A stretch of 64,000 nt of DNA, from positions 16,584,144-16,648,143 of the forward strand of contig NC_133224.1 in assembly GCF_040436345.1 (NCBI RefSeq), written 5' to 3'. Positions 46,356-57,020 of this stretch are shown in pieces. The notes under the pieces were generated by a model. That model was not told the origin of the DNA. It was given only the letters and a program-made list of their open reading frames with translations, and searched no databases. Position 1 is the stretch's first letter; the number at the start of each line of letters is the position of its first letter. Origin of the DNA: Pagrus major (Eukaryota; Chordata; Actinopteri; Spariformes; Sparidae). The position numbers and the translations under genes are program-made.

Positions 46356-46859
46356 TGTAGTGGGAGACTACTTTTCTTATCTTTCCAATTAATGCACTAT
46401 CTGACTCTGAAAATCCGCTCAAGGTTGAAGTCCAAAAAATCAAAGGCAAAGCAGCAGGTCCTCAGTCCAAAAGGTGTTTATTTCCAAAAACAGAAAATAT
46501 ACATCCGTGAGCTACCCCGGGGCAACTGAGATCTCTCGCCGATTCTCCCCATTTTATACCCGTGGTCCAGGGTCCCCACGCCCCTATGGACCATCCTTTT
46601 ACCTTTATGATCATCCTGGGTTTGTCACTTATTATTCTCATTCTTGGATGTGCTCTAAAGAACCTACATATGTCTTACTCAGGCCCCTTCTGTGGCCTTG
46701 GGTGAACTGTGGCAGCACCTGTTGCTCATTTAAATGGTGCATCAAACATTGGTCTTTTATCAGCCTCAAGCTCAATTAGAGCACAGTTGGGACTGCAAGG
46801 GATATTCCAAAATCTAATCATTTGCATGATCATGACCCAGTTTCTCATTTGCCACTACA
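46356..46859 (-). repeat. 5' LTR of the endogenous retrovirus
   Basis: 504 bp, the same length as the other LTR and about 99% identical by eye. On the minus strand it carries TATAAAAT (46551-46558) and, about 70 bp downstream, AATAAA (46477-46482), a compact U3-R arrangement. Confidence 0.95.
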
Positions 46860-46939
46860 GTATCATAAATGGTGTTACATGGGAATGAGTTTTCCTTTGT
46901 TTACAGTTATCTGTCTGTCTCTGTCTAACCATCTGTAGT

Positions 46940-46999
46940 CAGCACTGACACTGAAGAACCACTGGATTGTGGACTGGCTCCTGTTGAGACTGACTCAGG
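46940..46999 (+). pseudogene. small cassette-like exon of the MULE-like gene (right)
   Basis: An exon of about 60 bp between CTGTAG and CAG|GTAAAG, reading STDTEEPLDCGLAPVETDS. It ends GAGACTGACTCAG and has the same phases as the small exon left of the retrovirus. The two look like duplicated cassette exons. Confidence 0.45.
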
Positions 47000-47408
47000 T
47001 AAAGACAATCAAGCATGGTTGCACTTCCAGAGTACATTAAAAGTACTATTAAAACATTCTTATAACAGACAATGCTGTTGATACGATGTGATCCGTAAGG
47101 TGATTTATTGTCAGGTAATATATTGAAGCTTAGTTGTCTTAAATAAAAATAATAAGATAAAATCCACTGATGAATCACATGACATTTCACACACATGAGG
47201 AAGATAGCAGGAAGAGGCTATCAAAACATGTCAGGATACAAGGTAGCCTACATAAACTGTCCGTTAAATTCAATAGTACTTTTTCAGACTACATTAAAAG
47301 TAGGCTATAACCATGAATTTTTAGTAATACTATAAACACCTTGTACTGTACACACCTTGTAATGGGAAGTCTTTCCTCAGATGCAGTGTTTTTTCATGCT
47401 ACTTCAAG

Positions 47409-47827
47409 GAACATCTGGACTGGAGGAGGAGCTGATGCAGGTTTTCGATTGCCTCAAAAAGAAGCTGAGAGATGACCCCAGCTTTTCAGCACCCATTACA
47501 TCCTTCATCTCCAGCTTCAATAAATTAAAAACTGACAGTTCCCTGCAGTCGGCTCTTTCAACTTTTGCTAAGGGCCCAGTCATCAAGACGAGCCAGTACC
47601 AAAGACCAAAGGGACACCTTCAGACAACAACCCAAATTGGGGTCCAGCCCACAGCTGTAGCCCGCAGAAAGGCGAGGCTGGGTGGGAGAAGGGCCTTAAT
47701 ATCAGGGCGGCCCACAAAGGCCTCAGCGAGGGAGCACCCGTATAATAAGACTGGAAGGAAGAGCAGTGCTCCTCATTGTCTCGCCCACTGTGTGGAAGAG
47801 AACATCACCCTCGGTGGAACACACTAG
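47409..47827 (+). pseudogene. MULE/ZSWIM-like gene, last exon
   Basis: After an acceptor at 47408 (CTACTTCAAG) the frame reads GTSGLEEELMQVFDCLKKKL and continues to TAG at 47825-47827. IGVQPTAVARRKARLGGRR and CVEENITLGGTH are phrases I associate with the C-terminal tail of the fish MULE/ZSWIM-like proteins. The phase fits both small exons. The basic, Arg/Lys-rich tail suggests nucleic-acid binding. This exon is intact, while exons 2 and 4 of the same gene carry lesions, so I treat the whole as a pseudogene or a decayed transposon gene. Confidence 0.6.
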
Positions 47828-48160
47828 CTGGATGATGACATTCATGATTTCTTTTGTAAAATATTGTAAATAATTATTTTTCATTCCTTGATCGGAGGTT
47901 TGATGTTTTGATAAAATACTGTGGTTTTTAACACACTAGCTGTGTTGATGACAGTCATGATTTCTTTAGTAAAATGTTGTAAATAATTATTTTTCATTCC
48001 TTGACCAGAGGTTTGATGTTTTGATAAAATACTGTGGTTTTTAACACACTAGCTGGGTTGATGACAGTCATGATTTCTTTAGTAAAATGTTGTAAATAAT
48101 TATTTGTTATTTTTTCATTCCTTGATAAAAAGGTTGATCAGAGGTTTGATTTGATTCAGT
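47819..48160. repeat. three tandem copies of a ~112-bp unit
   Basis: Copies start at 47819, 47931 and 48044, each beginning ACACACTAGCTG and containing GATTTCTTTAGTAAAATGTTGTAAATAATT-like sequence. The third is altered near its end. The first copy overlaps the stop codon of the MULE-like gene, so the duplicated unit is its 3' UTR. Confidence 0.9.
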
Positions 48161-48775
48161 GGCAACAATAAATTACTACTTATTTGTGTGCATTAAGGCA
48201 GAGGTCTTCAACAGGGGGTCCGCGGAGGTGTTGCAGGGGGGTCGTAGAATTTTTGGTTGATGAGGCAATGTTTCATATCATTTAGTTTCCACATTTATCA
48301 GGGTTCCCACTCTTTTATTGAAATCATTTTCCAGGACATTTATACATCCCCCGTCCCATTCAAGCTTTGGAGAAGTGTTCTTTTCGACAGTTGTATTTTA
48401 TTAGTATTTGTAGATGTGCGGTCTATGGCTATAATTTATTAAATAATCTCTTACATGCTTAGAAATTATATGATAACTTTTGATCAACTCAAAGTTGCTA
48501 GTTTTATCACCAGATACTTATTTGGAAAGGTCAAATAGAGCTCTGGTAGCTCATGTCACCATGTGATAAATCATTTTCCAGGACATTTTACTTTTTTTCC
48601 CTCATTTTTCATGTGTTTTCTATGACTGGAAAATTGGTCAATCATTTTCCAGGTTATTTAATATAATACACAATTTTATACAATATAGTAGGGGTCACAC
48701 ACACACCAATGCGCACGAATACGCCTGCAAAACTCACCGTTTAGGAACAATGCAATTAGCCTACCATTTATACAC

Positions 48776-49155
48776 TGGTGCTAGCTGTCCGTCACTAATT
48801 CGCGGTTAGTGGCGATAATTCAGATTATTTCAGATGTTTTGAGCAGCCAATATTTGTCATGGTGATAGAATATGCGGTTAGTGGCGATAATTCAGATTAT
48901 TTCAGATGTTTTGAGCAGCCAATATTTGTCATGGTGATATTAGCCTATTACATTAACGTAGCCTAGTAGTTTTGATGAATAACTCATTAGTGGGACTGAT
49001 GAGCCATAATCTTACCGTATGCTGCACTCTGCATCAATGAACGTTTAGCCGCACGTAGCTGCATCAACCAATCACGAAGCACCTTGATCTGCCAATAAGA
49101 TGACGGCACCTCATGAATATTAATGAGATTCCCAGACTTATCCTACGAAAAAAAA
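48776..49155 (+). repeat. right arm of the 20-kb-spaced inverted repeat
   Basis: The inverted partner of 28343-28657. Inside it a 66-bp segment starting GCGGTTAGTGGCGATAATTC is duplicated with a 72-bp period (48802-48867 and 48874-48939). It ends about 30 bp before the ATG of the BED-finger exon at 49184, so it is also the 5' flank of that gene. Confidence 0.8.
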
Positions 49156-49183
49156 TATCGCCCGCGGGACGGCGGAGATCAAC

Positions 49184-52100
49184 ATGGCTACCTCCGCAGT
49201 TCACGTTGATGAGGAAGACACGGAAGACGTTACCACACTGACAGCATCTCCTCCGGTAGAAGACGACAGTCACCCGCCGTGGTCATACCTGGCAACAATG
49301 TCTGGCTACCTTAGGATGGGGGAAAATCCTAAAACATACAGAATGAAGTGCCTCTTGTGCCTGCCAAAGTGCCATGAGATAAAGGCGTTTAAGAACTCTC
49401 CATCCAACCTTAAGAAACACATTGAGGTAAATGAATTAAGTAACGTTAATCGCTGCCAATGTCATCTCATGTGCCAGGAGTATAATTATGTAATTTCCTG
49501 ATAAAACATAGTTTTAGCCAACATTTTAGCCTACATATTTCGTTAGCCAACATTACGTGCAAGCTAACGTTGCTAGTAACTTTAGTATCACACGTGGTGG
49601 CGTGGACAAGTATGGATAAACCTACGCGACACACACACCCACAATATTTTACACTTTATTCTAGATAATATCTTGCGCAAATTGTTCTGCAGGAGTGTCG
49701 ATAAAACAGGGTTAGCATCTTAACCTATTCGAAGGAGGCAGTTTTCCTCCCGCATGATAAATATTTTCAATATCAAGCGCTTCACTTTTTTTATTGATTA
49801 TTATCAGATGCACAAGATCTGTAACTTGAAGTTAAGCAATATTGAAAATCTGCATTTTTGTTCATAGGAGCTGTAGTGAAATAGCACGCTGTTTAATAAA
49901 ATAGCTTTGTTTTTGTTTTTTATTGTATTTGTTGTAATGCACAGCTATTGCCAGTCTGGGTCTAGAGCAGATATGAAAAAAGTGCATGTATGTGCATATA
50001 ATAACTACCAGATACAGAGCACATCTGCAAAAGTTGGAACCAAAACTGCATTTATGTTAACCACAAAGAAAAAAGGGGGGAAAGCAGATGTCCAAGCTCA
50101 ATGTGCTGCATGATGTTTTAGCTTGTACATCTGCTATTTTTTAAACAATTTGTCATTTTTGAAAGATAAAATATAGTTGACAGTTGACCAACATTTTTAT
50201 CAATTGGACATGCCCACAATTGGGACACCAGGGTGAAAGTGGTTAGAACAATCCAGACCTGTCATTGTGGTAACTGTTGAGTAATGTCTTGAGTATCATT
50301 TAAACTAATAATATTATTTATTTTATTCATGTATTTTTCATCTAGAGAGCACATCCACAAATGAAAATGAAGCCTTCAGAGAGCTTCTCGCAGATCTCCT
50401 TCCTACTGTCAAAGTCATCACACGGGTCACCCTGAGATCAAGGATTGAAGATTTAGCAAAGACTATGAAAAGCGTGGTAACTGAGGAGATGAGTAAAGTG
50501 GACCACATCGCCACCACTACAGACTGCTGGTCAGTTAGGAGAAGGAGCTTCCTTGGTGTGACTGCCCACTGGGTCAACCCGGGTCATAATGACCACTAAA
50601 AAAGCAGAGCTCCACTAAAGAGCCTGCAATCGTTGCGGAAGGTTATCTGATGTTTTCTAAGAATTTTGGACGTGTGGGGCGAACTATTTCTTTCTTAGCT
50701 GAAGCCGACAACGGGACAAAATAAATGTAAAGACAGACATAGTGGAGTTCCTATTTTCGTTTTGACAGGTATAATAAATTCTGTAGTCTACCCCTTACAT
50801 GACCTGGAAAGTGACATTATTCTAAAACGCATAAGAATAACTCCCCCGACATGGTTAGAAAATACTGCCTCTAGGCCTGTCACAATTATTACATAATCGC
50901 CTGATAGTGATTATTTGAGCTGACCGCGATCATTTTGCATAATCGTCAGATTCCACGATCAAGGGAATTCTACTCCAATGTTAGAAATGGCGCATAAACA
51001 TGCTTGGATGGAAACATGGTGTTTTAAGAGCAGCGTGGCTCCTTTTTAAGAGCGTAGCGAGTGGTGAAGCCGGAGACAGAGAGATGGTGGCTGAGCTCAG
51101 AGCTGACAGGTGTGGGTGATGGAGGAGAGAAGAAATTAACAGTAAAGTTGTCTAGTAGTAGTAAATGTACAGTTTAGGTTTCTGTTTGTCTCTGAGTAAA
51201 TGCTGCAGCTCCTCAGGACCCAGGAAAGTTCCCGTGTCTTGCTTCCCAGCTGCTGGGTAAAGTGAGGGAGGAGCTAGGCTAGGTTACGGTTAGCCCCGAA
51301 GTTAGCATCAACTTCGACCCTGGAGGCAAACCAAAGTCTCTGCTGAAGCAGGAACGGTTAACTACGGAAATGAGGAGAACATTACTCGCCCTGCCTCATC
51401 GGCATGCAAAAAGTAATCAGGAGTAAATGCTAAACGTCAGTATATTTTCCTGCTTTTTTGTCCTTTGCCAATCACACCTATGAAAAAACTGCAACATTCA
51501 GCAAGTGTCATGGGCTGTGGAATAAGTGTGGAAGATCCTGCCAAGCAGCTGAAGCTGTGGAAGATGCCTGCTCCCTCCAGCTGCTACGACCAAATGCCAC
51601 CAGGTGGAACTCGCTGTTTATGGCTGTGGAAAGGCTACTCAAGAATCTGAGAGAGAAGGGAGAGCCAGCTTTAAGAGAGATCTGTGCAGAATTGAAGGTT
51701 CCAATGTAAGTTGGAATTATGTATTTTTTATTTATTTATTTATTTTTTGCCTGTCATGGCTTCTGTGAATGTCCCTGACTTGTATCATATTTAAATGAGA
51801 CTCGTTTAAAAACCACTTGACCCCTTTAGAAATGATCCCTGAGGTGAAAGTGCTATGCTCCATTAAAGTCCTCATTTCATACTATGTTCGCCTTCCTAGT
51901 GGTTTAGTTTACCGGAGCTATTAAATATTTTTACCACCACTAGAATGCAGTAATATGTTGAACATACACTATCTAGCTTTCACCAACCTACCTACAACTG
52001 CACTCTAGTGGTTATAAAAATATTCAATCTCTCAAGTAAACTAAACCATTATAAGGAGCTGTAGACAACCTCGGAACTGGTTCATACACAATGTACTGTA

Positions 52101-53470
52101 AAACCTTGCTTTGTATGTTTTCTAGGTTACTGATTTTTGGGTACAATATTCATGCATAATTGTAAAATAGTGGTTTGTTTTCTCCCTAACCGGTTCCATC
52201 CAGTTGAGCTCACTTTCCTCAAAGAGTACTACACCACCATGAGCCCTGTCGCCCAGTCCATCAACATCCTCCAAGGAGAAGCGGAAGTCCAGATAGGATG
52301 GCTTCTTCCGACGATTTCCCTTCTGAGCAGCAAACTGGAAAAAATAAAGATTGAACAGAGGCACTGCAAGCCGTTGGTTGAAGCCATTCAAGTGGGCATC
52401 CAGAACCGTTTTGGCGAGATGTTAAAGAGACCCTGAATTGATTGCTGCAGCGATTCTCATCCCAAAGTTCAGAACGGCCTGGATCAAAGATGATGCTACA
52501 CTGAGAATTGGTAAGACAACATGAAGATCTTTAAAATAAAGGAAATGTAGCAAATATACATTAAATTACAAATTTAATGTACACTTACTACATTTGTTAT
52601 TTTATTATTCATTTTATACATCAGTCTAATTTCGAATTAGGTTGATAGTATTTCAGCTGTAATCAGGGTACTGTAAATTTTGTTTTTGAAGTTCGGGGCC
52701 TGAAAATATCTCAAGATGTCTGGAATTGTTAGAGTCAAGACATTAAATTTGTGTTTCTCTCCTTGTTTATTCCCTGAATTTGGCAGATACAGAAATTGTG
52801 AAAGTAGCCAATCTGCAAGCTCACACTGCCTCGTGTTGCGAGCTTGTAGATCTATTTTCACAATTTGTCTCAACTTTTTTTCTATTATTTTATTTATTTT
52901 TTGCTAATTTTGGCCTTTTGTTTCTGATAGTATTGTTTGTCAATGTAATTTAATTTTTTTCCCTTAGAGTTATGGAAAATGTCATAAATGTAATTAAATT
53001 TGTCCTATAAAAATGTGCACATACCCTGGCTGTACTAATGCTAGTTTCACCCTCCCTGTGTTTCAGGGTTGGACTACATCAGGGAGCAGTTGGAGGATTC
53101 TTCCATTTCAGCAGATGTTGGATCCGGCTCATCTGATGAGGGAGATTTCTTCCATGCCCTGAAAAGATCCCACGAAACACAAAGCGCCACCAAGCAGCTT
53201 GATTCGTACCCAACCTACTCAACAGACAACATCAAGATACTGAAGACATTTCCTGTGGTTCTCAAGTTGTCTGTCAAATTCAACACACCTCTGCCTGCTT
53301 CTGCAGCCTGTGAAAGACTGTTCAGCATAGCAGGTCTCATCTTCAGCCCAAAAAGAGCACGGCTAGCTGCGAACACTTTTGAAAATCAACTTCTGCTGAG
53401 GATGAACCGCGAGTTCAACTTCTCTATCACCACTAGAACCAGAACCAGAAAGTTTGTGTGTGTGGTGTGA
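49184..53470 (+). pseudogene. hAT transposase with BED zinc finger, broken
   Basis: Five or more exons. Exon 1 (49184-49426; ATG to GAG|GTAAAT) encodes the BED finger start with Trp (PPWSYL), CLLC and NLKKHIE. A later exon (50346 to about 50590) has TTTDCWS, the first catalytic Asp of hAT transposases. The exon ending at about 51705 has CHGLWNKCGRS and LRPNATRWNSL with the conserved RW. The exon at about 52195-52512 has a one-base frameshift near 52433; beyond it PELIAAAILIPKFRTAW is readable. The last exon (about 53068-53470) has CERLFSIAG and FENQLLLRMN, the hAT dimerisation domain. Part of the RNase H-like core is missing where foreign sequence (about 50600-51440) is inserted. The 3' end of a hAT-like repeat lies at 54121. 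Confidence 0.8.
50597..51445. mobile_element. non-autonomous insertion inside the hAT transposase
   Basis: The hAT coding sequence stops near 50590 and resumes near 51450. The inserted stretch contains AGGCCTGTCACAATTATTACATAATCG, typical of a short teleost hAT-type repeat end. I could not define both ends or a target duplication. Some hAT coding sequence was lost at the same place. Confidence 0.4.
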
Positions 53471-53899
53471 GTATGCCTCAGCCCATGAGGATTCCCCCAA
53501 CATAGTTTAAAAGTGGAAAAGTGGTCCTTAAGTTTAATTTTGCAATACAGTTTGTGCAAGACACTTGTTCAGAAAAGTGATGTGCAACCAGTCTCCAGTG
53601 ATGGTGCTGTGTGTAGTGAGAATGTATTTTTTAAGTTGTATTCTTAACCAGACACAAGGCCCCTTATTTAGTTGTGTTCTCTGAGGCAGATAGGAGGCAT
53701 TTTTTTGTGTTCTTAGGCAGACAGACACTTTATGTATAGTTGTGTTCTCAGGAAGACACGAGACACTTGATTCACTCACTCCACATGTTTGCTCAGGTGG
53801 TTTTTTGTTTTTGTTTTATCATACCACATCTATTTCATTCACCTGAAAGTGAAATAAAGAGAACAAGGGGAGAACTATTTTTGGTTGTTTTGCTTCTTT

Positions 53900-54121
53900 T
53901 TATGCATACTATAAAAATACTTTGTACTTTACTTGTACTTGTACTTTTGATACTTGAGTATATTTTTTCACAAGATACTTAAGTACATTTAATGTGAGCT
54001 ACTTTAAGACTTTTACTCAAGTAATTTTCTTAAGGGTGACTAACTTTTAACAAAGTCATTTTCAGTTATGGTACTTGTAATTTTACTTAGTTATTTTTTT
54101 CAAGTACTTTATACACCTCTG
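53900..54121. repeat. 3' end of a hAT-like repeat
   Basis: Repeated ACTTTTACTCAAGTA / GTACTTGTA-type phrases end in ATACACCTCTG at 54121. This is the terminal sequence of a widespread teleost hAT family (inverted end CAGAGGTGTATAAAGTAC). A sequence starting CAGAGGTCTTCAAC at 48199 shares only the first seven bases, so I cannot claim these are the two ends of one element. Confidence 0.5.
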
Positions 54122-54724
54122 CAAGGGGGGCGGCATCCCCCCTCAAATCGCCTACTGGTTTCAACACTTGTAGTGATCAAATAGCTCTGCGAGCGTTGTC
54201 AATCAAGCGAGTTGAATATTAACACCTGTGACTGAGTTACATTCACTCCTGGCGGAGTTAATCACAACATCCGGTTTGGATGCCTTTTTCACTCATGTCG
54301 GTTGGTAATAGGAGAAGACGGCAAAGACCCTGTGTGGATTATACGGCTTAAATGAGGTAAGAACCGAATATATTTACTTCTACGGGATGGTAATCGCTGT
54401 ATGAAGTCGTGTTAACATATCATGGGGTGTGAAGCGAATTAATTGTCATTGACCTGGTTGAGACAAGCTGTTAATTACGTTCACGTTTGCTGGCAACAAG
54501 TGGTTGCTTAAAACAAAGTTATTGAGTGGCAACTTATTTATCCGGCCAAATATCAAGTGTTAAGCTAAAATAAATGTGTTAAGATGTACTAAGGTGACCA
54601 GTGGTGGATGAATTAGCGTTTTTTAAGTCAAATGATGGTGAGTGTTTTGTCAAATTTTAATCTGTGCATCAATGTGGGGGAGGGGTGGTGGTGGCGGCGG
54701 CGTCGTCGTAGTGAAATTGTCCAA
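54122..54724. other. stretch without recognised genes
   Basis: A possible promoter or first-exon region: ATGTCGGTTGGTAATAGG near 54295 followed by a donor-like GAG|GTAAGA at about 54356. A GGTGGTGGCGGCGGCG stretch lies at 54675-54705. No domain is recognised. Confidence 0.35.
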
Positions 54725-57020
54725 GAGGTCCTGGCTGCAGACCTCCACTGTGAGGTCGCTACCGCCGCAGGCTCCACTCTCAGGCCGCCTCCACTGTCAG
54801 GACAGGAAATGCACGGGATACATTTCAAAATAAAATCGCGAATACACTTCCGGTTGAATCGTTTTCCTCACAAATGCATTAATTAGTAAACAATATGATG
54901 TAAAATCTATTAATTCCTTGCCTATAGTATAAATCGTTATATCGTATTTATATAGTAAACTTTTTTGTTTGTCGTTTTTGGTCCGTGTTTTCCTTTTATG
55001 TTGCGCATGAGCCCCAACGTGGGCATTTTGTTTTATTCTGTCCAAATCTAGGACAAAAAGCCCGACTAATATACACTGCACTGCGTAATTTTACAACTTA
55101 GTCATTACGAAAAACAAACGGTGGGTGATATGACTCGGGGCTCAATAGTCTATTTGCAGCCTACTACAAAGCTGAGGATCTTGAAAAGAGAAGGTCAAAT
55201 AGTTGATAAATGAAAACAATGGAGGGCAGGAATAACATTGCTCAGTGCACAAATGGTCTTTTAAGTTATTACTCATATTCATAAGCCAACATCTCATAAG
55301 ATGTCATTGGCCTATACATTTTATTGTGCACTATACAGTACTTAACTGACTTTTTATCATTTAACTTTGACTTTATTGCACTGCTCTTTTTCTATATATT
55401 TTTTCAATTTTTCTTCCTGTTGTATTATTCTGTATTTTTATTCTTTACCACCATAAATTTCATGTTTGGTTCTATGTCTATGCTAATTATGTTCTTGTTC
55501 TGCTGGAACACCCAAGTAGCTACCACTAAATACTACCCTTACTCTTGATATCTACAGTATAATCCAAGTGAATTATTAACTTGATCCATGAGAAAAACAA
55601 AAAACACACAAAAAAAAAAACCACAAGTCACAACATGAATAAATGTTCTGTAGCCCTTTATTCTTTATTCTAACACAAACTCACTCATCTGTGTGACATT
55701 CACAATAGGCCAAATAATTTCTTCTGTCCATTATTTCTTCACAGAATTTCCACATGTCCTCAGTATTGTAAAACGTGAACTTGAAGGGCTCCAGGATTGT
55801 TTCTTTTTCATGCTCATCCACCTCTTCTTTCCACACCCTCCCATATTGCACAGCAGCCTCAGCCTGTTTCTCCTCCCCCAAGCACAGAACATCAGGCAGG
55901 TCTACTTTGGCAGACAACAGTTGTCTGTTGGCCTCAACCCGCTCTGCTGCATGTCTGCAATCGTGAAGAATGCGATCTTCAACCGACTCCTATGGAAAAG
56001 ACAAAGAAAGATGTCTGTACATAGCTGCTGCACCAACAGTATCTGACCAATAGATACTGTGAAAAAGCTTACCCCTTCCACTGGTGTGTCCACATCGGCA
56101 GGTCTGACTGAGACCTCAGCCTGCTGCTCTTCTTCCTGAAAATATATAGATAAGCAAAATGATCAGTTGTAATATTCAAAACACAAGCTCCAAAAAGAAG
56201 AAAAAGAAAAGATCCCATCAGTCAGTCTGGAGGTCAGAGGGCCCTTCTCAGACGTCACTCTAAATGTGTATTTCCTTCCTCAGTATCAAAAATAAAAGTA
56301 CTGATGGTGCAGAAGCTACTTCTCAGTAATTTCAGTTACTATTCGTTTTGTTTATATACTGTAGTTTACAACAGAGGTGGAAAAATAAAAAAGTAAAAAT
56401 GTGCCATGTAGTCCTGCCACATTTTGATTCCACTTGTGCACTTAAACAGGTGATATCACTAATTAGCTAGTCGACCTCTGGCAAAACATCATGGTGTGTT
56501 GCATCGTGTTGGTAGCTTGGCTGTCTCACATATCACGTCTGTGAGTTCAGAAAGACACGTTTTCAACTTTGTGACGATGCCCAGCTAATGCAAGGAGAGT
56601 TTACAAAAATGTTTTATAACGTTACATACAAACAAATGCGAACAGTTACTTTAGGTTATGCACTATACAGTTAATAATCCCTGATAATTTACGGTGTTGA
56701 TGCTAACCTCCACTGGTGAAAGTTAACTTTGACGTTATCTAACTAATTTGCATCATTAATGACTTCTATAACGTTATTATTTTACGGCACCTATATTGAC
56801 GAAGAACACAAGAAACCATGCATTTACTTTCTGTGGATAATAAAAATCAGCAACTCACTGCTACTCGGAACACATGCTCACTCGCTGGTCTCTCTCGAAT
56901 GAAAATGCAGGTGAAATCCAGATTTAAATGTCGTCACTTTCCGTCCTGACAGTGGAGGTGTCCTGACAGTGGAGCCTGCACCGGAAGCGACTTCACAGTG
57001 GAGGCCTGCAGCCAGGTGCC
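54725..57020 (-). mobile_element. candidate element with ~85-bp inverted ends
   Basis: The sequence beginning CTGGCTGCAGACCTCCACTG at about 54731 is repeated in inverted orientation ending at about 57015 (CTGGCTGCAGGCCTCCACTG when read inward). The similarity continues inward for roughly 80 bp. Both ends contain subterminal direct copies of CTCCACTGTCAGGAC. Between them lies a small minus-strand spliced gene (55681-56144). The right end falls inside ZMYM-type hAT coding sequence, right after ARKVER, where that family normally continues differently, which supports an insertion. No target duplication and no recognisable transposase were found. Confidence 0.45.
55681..56144 (-). CDS. small spliced gene of unknown function, last two exons
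   Basis: On the minus strand an acceptor (TATATTTTCAG) opens an exon from about 56138 reading EEEQQAEVSVRPADVDTPVEG, ending at GGG|GTAAGC. After a short intron with TTTTCCATAG, a second exon (about 55990 down) reads ESVEDRILHDCRH..., then a Glu/Lys-rich acidic domain with FTFYNTEDMWKFCEEI, and stops at 55681. A run of AATAAAG signals near 55655-55675 gives a poly(A) site. I recognise no family. Length, splicing and poly(A) signal make it look like a real transcript end. The upstream exon with the start codon was not found. It lies wholly within the candidate inverted-end element. Confidence 0.5.

Larger units (their letters stand above)
31961..46863 (-). mobile_element. endogenous retrovirus (epsilon/gamma-like), antisense, 14.9 kb with nested LINE
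   Basis: A provirus on the minus strand, bounded by the 4-bp target duplication GTAT (31961-31964 and 46860-46863). LTRs of 504 bp each lie at 31965-32468 and 46356-46859; all genes point from the right LTR to the left. The order is LTR, leader, gag, pro-pol, env, two extra ORFs, 3' UTR, LTR. The reverse transcriptase and integrase phrases are of the orthoretroviral class I/epsilon type, not Ty3 type. A Rex3-like LINE interrupts RNase H, so the provirus alone is about 12.8 kb. Gag and pol are broken at many points; env and the two 3' ORFs are open. It sits in an intron of the MULE-like gene, in opposite orientation. It is a defective fossil copy. Confidence 0.9.

Noticed and set aside
46260..46779. 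Reading frames at 46260-46529 and 46474-46779, with near copies at 31848-32388
   Set aside because: They lie in the LTRs, run opposite to the viral genes, and recur simply because the LTR is duplicated.
48199..54121. One hAT element with ends CAGAGGTCTTC and ATACACCTCTG
   Set aside because: The ends share only seven bases and there is no matching 8-bp flank; they probably belong to different elements.
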